From assembly GCA_018260285.1 (NCBI GenBank), contig JAGLBH010000031.1, positions 6,498-13,205 of the forward strand: DNA of 6,708 nucleotides, in the 5' to 3' direction. The translations under genes and the position numbers were made by a program. Position 1 is the stretch's first letter. Each line of letters starts with the position of its first letter. This stretch comes from Arthrobacter sp. (GTDB lineage: Bacteria > Actinomycetota > Actinomycetes > Actinomycetales > Micrococcaceae). Positions 1-4,939 of this stretch are shown in pieces. The notes under the pieces were generated by a model. That model did not search any database. It had not been told where the DNA came from and saw nothing but the letters and a program-made list of their open reading frames with translations.

Positions 1-147
1 AACCCGCAGGAGGTCGTCGCACGGCAGGAGAGCCGTGAGCTCGATGTGACCATCGGCGCCGACGGCTTCTCCTACACCCGCAAGGAGGGCGCCCTCCCGG
101 GCGATCCCGGCGAGGACGTGGGGTTCAAGATGGGTCACCAGCTCTGA
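1..147 (+). CDS. hpaD: 3,4-dihydroxyphenylacetate 2,3-dioxygenase (homoprotocatechuate dioxygenase), C-terminal end only
   Basis: This is the last 48 codons of a gene that begins before the window; frame 1 is open from base 1 to a TGA at 145-147. The visible peptide contains NPQEVVARQESRELDV, then GADGFSYTRKEG, and ends FKMGHQL. From memory this closely resembles the C-terminus of the Fe/Mn extradiol homoprotocatechuate 2,3-dioxygenase of Brevibacterium fuscum and Arthrobacter (…GADGFSYTRK…KLGNQL). That enzyme opens the ring of 3,4-dihydroxyphenylacetate with O2 to give 5-carboxymethyl-2-hydroxymuconate semialdehyde, in the cytoplasm. The metal ligands lie upstream and cannot be checked here. 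The stop overlaps the start of hpaH by one base (TGATG), and the two downstream genes belong to the same pathway, which supports the call. The main doubt is the short length seen. Confidence 0.86.
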   Translation, partial: NPQEVVARQESRELDVTIGADGFSYTRKEGALPGDPGEDVGFKMGHQL

Positions 148-971
148 TGGCCGCTCCCACTGGGGCTCGCACCCTCACCGACGACGCCGTGGCCCGCCTG
201 GCAGATGAGCTGCTTCAGGCGGCCCAGACCGGCCAGGCGATCCCTCTCATCAGCGCTCGCAACCCAGGCATGACGGTGGAGGACGCCTATGCGGTTCAGG
301 CCGTCTGGGCGGATCGGCGCAGGTCTGCGGGACGCACTGTGGCAGGCCGCAAGATCGGGCTGACCAGCAAGGTGATGCAGGACGCCACGGGGATCACTGA
401 GCCGGACTACGGCGTGATCTTCGACGATCAGGTGGTCCGCTCAGGGAGCGAGCTCCCGTGGGACCAGTGGTCCAACGTGCGTGTGGAGGTTGAGCTCGCC
501 TTCGAGCTCTCCGCCGATCTGACCGGGCCGGGATGCACCCGTGAGGACGTGCTCGCAGCCACCGCCTCTGTGATCCCCGCGCTCGAGATTCTCGACGCCC
601 ACGTGGAGATGCAGGGCCGGACGATCGTGGACACGATCAGCGACAATGCCGCCCTCGGGGCTATGGTCCTGAGCGGTCAGCGGTTCACGCTCAGCCAGCT
701 CGAGGCGGACGGCGTCGATCTCCGGTGGGTCGGCGCGCTCCTCTCCCGCAACGGGCAGATCGAGGAGTCCGGCGTGTCCGGGGCTGTCCTCGGTGACCCG
801 GTGATGGGCGTCGCATGGCTGGCGAACAAGCTCGCTGCCCACGGGCAGGCGCTCCATGCAGGCGAGATCATCCTCGCGGGCTCCTTCACACGCCCCCTCT
901 GGGTTGAGCGGGGGGACAGCATCCGCTGCGAATACCAGGGGTTGGGTGAGATCACATGCCAGTTCGTCTGA
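147..971 (+). CDS. hpaH: 2-oxo-hept-4-ene-1,7-dioate hydratase
   Basis: A 274-residue protein of the hydratase/decarboxylase family (HpaH/HpcG, related to MhpD and XylJ), close to the usual length of about 267. The family adds water to 2-oxohept-4-ene-1,7-dioate in homoprotocatechuate breakdown, using a divalent metal. Visible family marks are K69-IGLTSK, EPDYG at about 85-89, VEVE with E114 and E116, PALEILD with E147, DTISDNAA at 162-169, GVAWLANKLA at 221-230 and GSFTRP at 245-250. E114, E116 and E147 have the spacing of the metal ligands E106, E108 and E139 of E. coli HpcG. I chose the ATG at 147 because it overlaps the hpaD stop as TGATG and the N-terminus then matches the family length. 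No strong ribosome site precedes it, so re-initiation from hpaD is likely. The 4-oxalocrotonate decarboxylase relative is less likely given the HpaI gene next door. Confidence 0.93.
   Translation: MAAPTGARTLTDDAVARLADELLQAAQTGQAIPLISARNPGMTVEDAYAVQAVWADRRRSAGRTVAGRKIGLTSKVMQDATGITEPDYGVIFDDQVVRSGSELPWDQWSNVRVEVELAFELSADLTGPGCTREDVLAATASVIPALEILDAHVEMQGRTIVDTISDNAALGAMVLSGQRFTLSQLEADGVDLRWVGALLSRNGQIEESGVSGAVLGDPVMGVAWLANKLAAHGQALHAGEIILAGSFTRPLWVERGDSIRCEYQGLGEITCQFV
945..950 (+). promoter_or_regulatory. Ribosome binding site for hpaI inside the end of hpaH
   Basis: GGTGAG lies 5 nt before the ATG at 956, within the last codons of hpaH. It supports this ATG as the hpaI start and therefore the 16-nt overlap between the two genes. 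It is a partial match to the anti-Shine-Dalgarno sequence. Confidence 0.5.
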
Positions 972-1816
972 AGCCCACCTTCCGCGAAGTCCTCGAAGGG
1001 CGGACCGCAGGCGCACCGGCGCTCGTGGGCCTCTGGGTGGCTTCGGCGTCGCCGGTGGCCGCGGAGATCGTCGCCGGATCGGGCACAGACCTCGTCCTCA
1101 TTGACGGGGAGCACTCCCCCGTCGGCCTCGACGGGATCGTTCCCCTGCTCCAGGCGCTCGAGCCCTATGAGGCCACTTCCATCACGCGGGTTCCGTGGAA
1201 TGACCCCGTCCTCATCAAGCAGTTCCTCGACGCGGGCGCGCAGAACCTCATCGTGCCCATGGTCTCCACTGCGGAGGAGGCCCGAGCCGCCGTCGCCGCC
1301 GTGAGCTACCCAGACCTGGCATCCGCAGACCCCGCTGAGGCTCGGCAGGGGATCCGAGGCATCGGCGCCGCTCTGGGCAGGGCTTCTCGCTGGGGCCGTG
1401 TGCCTGGCTATGTGGCGAGCGGACGAGACCTCGTGAGCCTCACCGTGCAGATCGAGACGGTCGAGGGGGCACGGAACGCGGCGGAGATAGCGGCAGTTCC
1501 GGGGGTGGACGCCGTCTTCATCGGCCCCGCAGACCTGGCCGGGTCGATGGGCCTGGCCACCACACCCGCTGCCGAGCCCGTTCAAGAGCTGGTCCTTGAG
1601 GTCATTCGAGCCTGCCGGGAGGCGGGCGTGCCGGTCGGCGTCAATGCCTTTGACCCAGTCATCGCCGCACGCTATCGGGAAGCGGGGGCAGACTTCGTCT
1701 TTGTCAGCGCCGACGTCACCCTGCTCGTCAAGGCCTCCGACGCAGCCGTGGCCGCCGCTCGCGACGCAGGGACTGCGACGACGACGGGCCATCGCACCGT
1801 CACACCGGGTGCCTAG
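956..1816 (+). CDS. hpaI: 4-hydroxy-2-oxo-heptane-1,7-dioate aldolase
   Basis: A 286-residue class II pyruvate aldolase of the HpcH/HpaI family. It splits 4-hydroxy-2-oxoheptane-1,7-dioate into pyruvate and succinic semialdehyde, the last step of the homoprotocatechuate pathway. The TIM-barrel motifs are all visible: LIDGEH with the catalytic His at 53, RVPWNDP with the pyruvate-binding Arg at 78, NLIVPMV at 97-103, RASRW at 142-146, VQIET with metal ligand E167, and FIGPAD with metal ligand D193. The spacings H53-R78 (25) and E167-D193 (26) equal those of E. coli HpaI (H45, R70, E149, D175). Between R78 and E167 it is about ten residues longer than E. coli HpaI, in a stretch after SYPD at 117-120. 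The C-terminus also runs on past the barrel as a Thr/Ala-rich tail of about 15 residues. The ATG overlaps hpaH by 16 nt and has a nearby ribosome site. Related aldolases (GarL, RhmA) are excluded mainly by gene context. Confidence 0.94.
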   Translation: MPVRLKPTFREVLEGRTAGAPALVGLWVASASPVAAEIVAGSGTDLVLIDGEHSPVGLDGIVPLLQALEPYEATSITRVPWNDPVLIKQFLDAGAQNLIVPMVSTAEEARAAVAAVSYPDLASADPAEARQGIRGIGAALGRASRWGRVPGYVASGRDLVSLTVQIETVEGARNAAEIAAVPGVDAVFIGPADLAGSMGLATTPAAEPVQELVLEVIRACREAGVPVGVNAFDPVIAARYREAGADFVFVSADVTLLVKASDAAVAAARDAGTATTTGHRTVTPGA

Positions 1817-1831
1817 GCATCAGGTCTCTCT

Positions 1832-1856
1832 GGCGCCCATCCCCTCGCCGGGCGCC
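1832..1856. terminator. GC-rich hairpin between convergent hpaI and the HD-domain gene
   Basis: GGCGCCC at 1832-1838 pairs perfectly with GGGCGCC at 1850-1856 across an 11-nt loop. It sits in the 46-nt gap between two genes that face each other, where a bidirectional terminator would be expected. No U-tract follows on either strand, so it is not a classic intrinsic terminator. Such hairpins are common at gene ends in high-GC actinobacteria, but function here is inferred from position only. Confidence 0.4.
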
Positions 1857-1862
1857 TGAGCG

Positions 1863-2375
1863 TCAGCCCTCGGCAGGCCCCAGCCCCAAGTGCTCGCGCG
1901 CCTTGGCATACTTCGCTGCCAGCCGTGCCCGGGTTTCCTCGGGGAGCAGGGCTGTCCGGGAGGGGTCGGTGTTGTCCAGGAGATCTGCCTCTTTGACGAT
2001 GAGAGCCAGCGGGTGTGCTTTGACCCGTGCGTAGTAGTCCTCGGCGGGTTCGCCGTCGCGCTTGGTCATGGCGTCCACCCCGAGAACAACATCCTCAGGG
2101 AACTCCCGTCTCAGGTCGTCAAGGCCCACCGGGGTGTCCTCGACGACATCGTGCATCCAGGCCACCATGAGGGCCTTCTCTCGGATGGGTGATGTGAGGT
2201 TCATGCGGCTGACGTGCCCGGCGACGCGTCGCGGATGCTCGGCGTAGGGCTTGCCGGCTTTGTCTGTCTGGCCCTCGTGGGCAGCCCGGGCCAGCTCCTC
2301 CGCCCGGGAGACGAGGCTCATGAGGTCATGAGAAGAGGTATTGAAATGCTCTGTGCTCTGCGAAAGGGGTTCCAT
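1863..2375 (-). CDS. Small stand-alone HD-domain protein, probable (p)ppGpp-hydrolase-like (MESH1/SAH type)
   Basis: A 170-residue soluble protein with a single HD phosphohydrolase domain like the hydrolase half of Rel/SpoT. Visible motifs in order are H33 in AAHEGQTDKAGKPY, H47 in AEHPRRVA, the HDVVEDT motif with H75, D76, E79 and D80, and KEADLLDN with D131. These correspond to the Mn-binding His/His-Asp/Asp set and the Glu-Asp pair of Rel/MESH1 hydrolases. There is no synthetase or TGS/ACT domain, so it would only degrade. By family the substrate would be (p)ppGpp or a similar nucleotide; this is inference, since many HD proteins of this size have other substrates or none known. The ATG at 2375 has GGAAAG 8 nt upstream. 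A second in-frame ATG at 2321 has no such site, so I keep the longer form, whose first 18 residues look unstructured. The gene lies on the minus strand, convergent with hpaI and 107 nt after the broken VOC gene. Confidence 0.8.
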   Translation of the reverse strand: MEPLSQSTEHFNTSSHDLMSLVSRAEELARAAHEGQTDKAGKPYAEHPRRVAGHVSRMNLTSPIREKALMVAWMHDVVEDTPVGLDDLRREFPEDVVLGVDAMTKRDGEPAEDYYARVKAHPLALIVKEADLLDNTDPSRTALLPEETRARLAAKYAKAREHLGLGPAEG

Positions 2376-2403
2376 GACCCCATCTTTCCAGACTCGGCCA
2401 GAT

Positions 2404-2424
2404 CCTGCGGGGCCGGGCCGCAGG
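2404..2424 (-). terminator. Hairpin between the VOC pseudogene and the HD-domain gene
   Basis: CCTGCGG at 2404-2410 and CCGCAGG at 2418-2424 form a perfect 7-bp stem with a 7-nt loop. It lies about 60 nt past the stop of the minus-strand VOC gene and about 30 nt before the start of the HD gene. It could end VOC transcription or sit in the HD leader. No clear U-tract follows on the minus strand. Confidence 0.35.
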
Positions 2425-2482
2425 CGTCTTGCCTCGCAGCGCTGAGACGGGCGCAGCCTCCCTGTGAATCCCGCCGGCTGGG

Positions 2483-2877
2483 CTACATCTTCCGTGCAGA
2501 GAGGACGCAGAACTCGTTGCCCTCCGGGTCGGCGAGGACTTCCCAGGTTACAGACTCCCGGTCCTGGCCGACGTCCTCACGGGTGGCCCCCATGTCGAGA
2601 AGCCGCTGGATCTCAGCTTTGCGATCCTGGGAGCTGTGCGGGGCGAGGTCGATGTGCAGACGATTCTTGATCGTTTTTCCCTCGGGCACGGGGACGAACA
2701 CCATGCCCAGCGGCTGCGTGTTCCACTCCTCAAGGGTCTCGATCTCTTCCTCGCGAGCGTGCTGCGGGATGATCGCAGCCTCGTCGGGAGTGTCGCAGAC
2801 GATCTTCCATCCGAGCGCCTCGGCCCACCAGTGAGCCAGCGGGAGTCGACGACGACGGTGTACAAGCGCAGAGTCAT
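2483..2877 (-). pseudogene. Glyoxalase-like (VOC superfamily) protein, broken by a frameshift
   Basis: Two frames together make one glyoxalase-like protein of the Glyoxalase_6 kind. The ATG at 2877 gives MTLRLYTVVVDSR, a typical first strand, but that frame then turns to nonsense. From about 2839 the next frame reads LAHWWAEALGWKIV and continues unbroken through GMVFVPVPEGK, NRLHIDLAPH, REDVGQD and LADPEGNEFCVL to a TAG at 2483. Family members usually have about four more residues between the VVVD strand and LAHWW, so a deletion of about 13 nt (or another length leaving the same frame change) near 2839-2845 explains both the shift and the shortfall. No start codon opens the second frame before the family's N-terminus would be complete; an ATG at 2704 would give only the C-terminal 73 residues, half a fold. 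The substrate of the intact protein is unknown. A sequencing error is the alternative to a true pseudogene. Confidence 0.75.
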
Positions 2878-2920
2878 GGGGCCTGCCTAGACCGCGAGCC
2901 CCTTCATTGGAACCAGGCGG

Positions 2921-2993
2921 GCTTGTTCACACGAGAATCGCTTGATCACACGCTTTTTGAGTGTGATGAGAGCGTTTTGGTGTGAAGAAGTGC
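2921..2993. repeat. Imperfect palindromic element A (degenerate copy)
   Basis: The left arm begins GCTTGTTCACACGAG and carries a second CTTGATCACAC at 2941-2951. After a loop CTTTTTGA (2953-2960), the right arm carries GTGTGA at 2961-2966 and GTGTGAAGAAG at 2980-2990. The arms pair with several mismatches and small offsets. The layout matches element B (3004-3073) about 80 nt further on, so the two look like copies of one element, with A more decayed. It lies 44 nt upstream of the VOC start on the minus strand and contains no gene. Confidence 0.8.
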
Positions 2994-3003
2994 GGGGGTC
3001 AGG

Positions 3004-3073
3004 GCTGCTCACACGAAAACGGCTTGATCACACGTGTATCGGGTGTGAACAAGCCGTTTCGGTGTGAACAAGC
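3004..3073. repeat. Palindromic element B (better preserved copy)
   Basis: The left arm (3004-3034, GCTGCTCACACGAAAACGG then CTTGATCACACG) is complementary to the right arm (3042-3073) with few mismatches, around a loop of about 7 nt (TGTATCG). The right arm is itself a 13-nt direct repeat, GGTGTGAACAAGC at 3042-3054 and 3061-3073, with a 19-nt period. The left arm has the matching tandem in inverted form. The element starts 15 nt beyond the stop of the minus-strand oxidoreductase gene, so as RNA it could act as a long 3' hairpin, terminator or transcript-end stabiliser. There is no U-tract. A dispersed REP-like element or an operator array are alternatives. Confidence 0.85.
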
Positions 3074-3087
3074 CTGGGCGGGGCAGG

Positions 3088-4539
3088 CTAGGAGAGGTCC
3101 AGCTCCCCGATGGCGTCCGAGATGACCCGGTGCAGCGTCGGGTAGGCCCACATCACACGGCTCAGCTCCTGGACGGTCATCCGCTGGTGCACGGCAACGG
3201 TCAGGGCGCCGACGATCTCGCCCGCGCCCGGCCCGATGAGGCTGGCCCCCAGCAGGAGCCCCGTGCGGCGGTCGGCCACGAGCGTGATGTTCCCGTGGGC
3301 TTCGTCGATCCAGCCGCGGGCGTTCTCGTTGAGGTCCTTCGTCACGGAGACCACGTCCCACCGGGTGTCATCCGGCTGGTCCTCGGCCTGCTTCCGCGCT
3401 GCCGCGGCGGTCAGCCCCACGCCCGCGATCTCCGGGCTCGTGAAGGTCACGCGCGGCACGGCGTGCACGGCCACGGGCTCCACCGCGGCCCGCGCCTCGG
3501 CGGCGTCCGCACCTGCACCCGCGGCCGAGCCTGAAGCCGCGCCTGCGTCCGCGCCTGAACCCGAGCCCGCGCCCGCGCCCGTAGCAAGAATCATCCGGGC
3601 GGCCACCTCGCCCTCCCGCACGGCCACGTGGGTGAAGTCCCCGTGCCCGGTCAGGTCGCCCACGGCGTAGAGCCAGTCGGACGGCTCGGAGTCCTGGAGA
3701 ACGCGGCAGTACTCGTCGGTCTCGACGTCGATCCGGGGCTTGCGCCCTGTGGCGGCGAGCAGCTCATCGGCCTCAAGGGTCTCCCCCGAGGACAGCCGAA
3801 TGCTCAGGGAGCCGTCCTCCTGGCGCACCGCGGAGGACACCTCGGTCTCCAGCCGGACGTCCACGCCCTCGGAGCGGAGCACCTCGAGCAGGTGCTCCCC
3901 CACGGCGGGCTCTTCGCCGGACATGAGGGTGCTGCGCACGAGCATGGTCACCTCGACCCCGAACCGCGCAAGGGCCTGGGAGAGCTCGCACGCGATGACG
4001 GCGCCGCCCACCACGGCCAGGCGCTGGGGAAGGGCCTCCGCCGTCGTGATGTCCCGGTGCGTCCAGACGCCGATCTCCTCGGCCCCCTCGAACTCGGGGA
4101 TGATGCTCTCGGCCCCCACCCCGAGCACCACGGCGCGGCGGGCGCGGAAGGAGCGCACGGGGGCGTCGTCGTCGGGGTGGGCGGTGACCTCCACGGTGCG
4201 GCTGCCCGTGAACCAGCCGGTGCCGCGGACGATCTCCGCGCCGGTGGCCCTGAGGTTCTCGACGATCTCGGTGTCGTCCCAGTCGTGGGCGGCCTCCTCG
4301 CGGATGCGCCGGGCCACGCGAGCCCAGTCGGGCTGAGGCTGCGAGGCCTCGTGGCGGATCATCTTCGTGGGCACGCACGCGTAGAAGGGGCACTCTCCGC
4401 CCGCCAGGTGCTGCTCGATCCCCACGACCGTGAGCCCCGAGCCGGCGAGGTGGGTCAGAATGCCCTCCCCGCCGTTGCCCAGGCCGAGGACGACGACGTC
4501 GACGTCCTGGACCTCCGCGCTCTGATCCGCCTCAGCCAT
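3088..4539 (-). CDS. FAD-dependent NAD(P)-disulfide oxidoreductase family protein, substrate unknown
   Basis: A 483-residue flavoprotein of the class I pyridine nucleotide-disulfide oxidoreductase family (dihydrolipoamide dehydrogenase, mercuric and glutathione reductases). In order: FAD Rossmann motif GLGNGG at 19-24; redox motif GGECPFYACVPTK with C50 and C55 in the normal CxxxxC spacing; NAD(P) motif VVGGAVIACE at 176-185, with Ala at two usual Gly positions (180, 183); ATGRKP at 263-268; second FAD motif YAVGDLTG at 291-298; and a C-terminal dimerisation domain from about 361 (VPRVTFTSPEIAGVG). The usual HPTxxE catalytic dyad is replaced by YPTLHR at 466-471, so it is unlikely to be a true dihydrolipoamide dehydrogenase. 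A linker of about 30 Ala/Gly/Ser residues at 320-350 separates the NAD and dimer domains. The start ATG lies 3 nt after the yjdM stop, so the two are probably co-transcribed. Function beyond NAD(P)H-linked redox chemistry is not assignable. Confidence 0.85.
   Translation of the reverse strand: MAEADQSAEVQDVDVVVLGLGNGGEGILTHLAGSGLTVVGIEQHLAGGECPFYACVPTKMIRHEASQPQPDWARVARRIREEAAHDWDDTEIVENLRATGAEIVRGTGWFTGSRTVEVTAHPDDDAPVRSFRARRAVVLGVGAESIIPEFEGAEEIGVWTHRDITTAEALPQRLAVVGGAVIACELSQALARFGVEVTMLVRSTLMSGEEPAVGEHLLEVLRSEGVDVRLETEVSSAVRQEDGSLSIRLSSGETLEADELLAATGRKPRIDVETDEYCRVLQDSEPSDWLYAVGDLTGHGDFTHVAVREGEVAARMILATGAGAGSGSGADAGAASGSAAGAGADAAEARAAVEPVAVHAVPRVTFTSPEIAGVGLTAAAARKQAEDQPDDTRWDVVSVTKDLNENARGWIDEAHGNITLVADRRTGLLLGASLIGPGAGEIVGALTVAVHQRMTVQELSRVMWAYPTLHRVISDAIGELDLS
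3490..3582. repeat. Low-complexity GC repeat coding for an Ala/Gly/Ser linker
   Basis: Degenerate tandem 6-nt words of the GCGCCC/GCGCCT kind, with phase-preserving variation, encode residues about 320-350 of the oxidoreductase (GAGAGSGSGADAGAASGSAA and similar). The frame stays open, so this is an in-frame expanded linker rather than a break. Such tracts tend to vary in length between strains by slippage. Confidence 0.7.
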
Positions 4540-4542
4540 GGG

Positions 4543-4902
4543 TCAGAGGACCTTCTTGACGACGGAGGACTTGAGCTGCATGGGGCCGAAGCCGTCCACC
4601 TTGCAGTCGATGTCGTGCCCGTCGGTGCCGTTGACGAGGCGGATGTTGCGCACCTTGGTGCCCACCTTGATGGCGCTGGCCTGGCCCTTGACCTTGAGGT
4701 CCTTGACCACGGTCACGGTGTCCCCGTCGGCGAGCACGTTGCCCACGGCGTCCTTGATCTCGCCGGGGCCGTCCTGGAAGGCCTCTTCCTCGTCAGCGGC
4801 CGGGCTCCACTCGTGAGCGCACTCGGGGCAGACGAGCAGGGGCGGCATCTCGTAGGTGTACTCGCTGGAGCACTGGGGGCAGGGAGGCAGGGTTTCAGTC
4901 AT
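4543..4902 (-). CDS. yjdM: Zinc-ribbon protein of the YjdM/PhnA family
   Basis: A 119-residue protein closely matching E. coli YjdM (old name PhnA, 111 residues). The N-terminus carries a four-cysteine zinc ribbon, C8-x2-C11 and C25-x2-C28 in [11 protein letters not shown] and VCPECAHEW. Then comes an acidic spacer, followed by the PhnA domain motifs [32 protein letters not shown] and [12 protein letters not shown]. The family was named for its location near phosphonate genes in E. coli but is not needed for phosphonate use; its cellular role is poorly defined. No phosphonate genes are seen here. The start is set by an in-frame TAG four codons upstream. GGAGG lies only 1 nt before this ATG, too close for an ordinary ribosome site, so initiation may depend on coupling. 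It follows metB by 28 nt and precedes the oxidoreductase by 3 nt. Confidence 0.93.
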   Translation of the reverse strand: MTETLPPCPQCSSEYTYEMPPLLVCPECAHEWSPAADEEEAFQDGPGEIKDAVGNVLADGDTVTVVKDLKVKGQASAIKVGTKVRNIRLVNGTDGHDIDCKVDGFGPMQLKSSVVKKVL

Positions 4903-4910
4903 GCCTCCAT
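4899..4910 (-). other. Three-codon mini-ORF overlapping the yjdM start (ATGA)
   Basis: On the minus strand, ATG at 4910 opens Met-Glu-Ala and stops at TGA (4901-4899), which overlaps the yjdM ATG (4902-4900) as ATGA. It contains the GGAGG that sits too close to the yjdM start. It could deliver a terminating ribosome to yjdM. It may equally be chance; there is no strong ribosome site in front of it. Confidence 0.2.
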
Positions 4911-4911
4911 G

Positions 4912-4939
4912 CTACGCGGGCCAGGCCTGCCTACGCGGG
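4912..4939. repeat. 9-bp direct repeat spanning the metB stop codon
   Basis: CTACGCGGG occurs at 4912-4920 and again at 4931-4939, a 19-nt period. On the minus strand each copy reads CCCGCGTAG. The upstream one holds the metB stop codon and the other gives the in-frame TAG before yjdM. It looks like a small duplication of the metB end. Confidence 0.6.

Noticed and set aside
677..1792. Long open frame of 371 codons on the minus strand opposite hpaH and hpaI
   Set aside because: It is antisense to two strongly recognised genes. Its product is rich in Arg, Gly, His and Asp with no family motif, which is typical of a shadow frame in high-GC DNA.
2214..2834. Plus-strand open frame of 206 codons across the HD gene and the VOC pseudogene
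   Set aside because: It is antisense to regions with clear HD and VOC motifs; the product is Ser/Arg-rich without family signs.
2839..2845. Programmed ribosomal frameshift in the VOC gene
   Set aside because: No slippery heptamer or downstream pseudoknot is seen at the join, and expected residues are missing there, which indicates a deletion.
2921..3073. CRISPR array
   Set aside because: The repeated words are arranged as inverted palindromes with 7-8 nt loops, not as direct repeats of 24-40 nt separated by unique spacers, and no cas gene is present.
2921..3073. Insertion sequence ends
   Set aside because: The palindromes are adjacent with no transposase between them and no target-site duplication that I can see.
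4543..4902. Phosphonate-use locus based on the name PhnA
   Set aside because: No C-P lyase or phosphonate transport genes are nearby, and the family is known to be dispensable for phosphonate metabolism.
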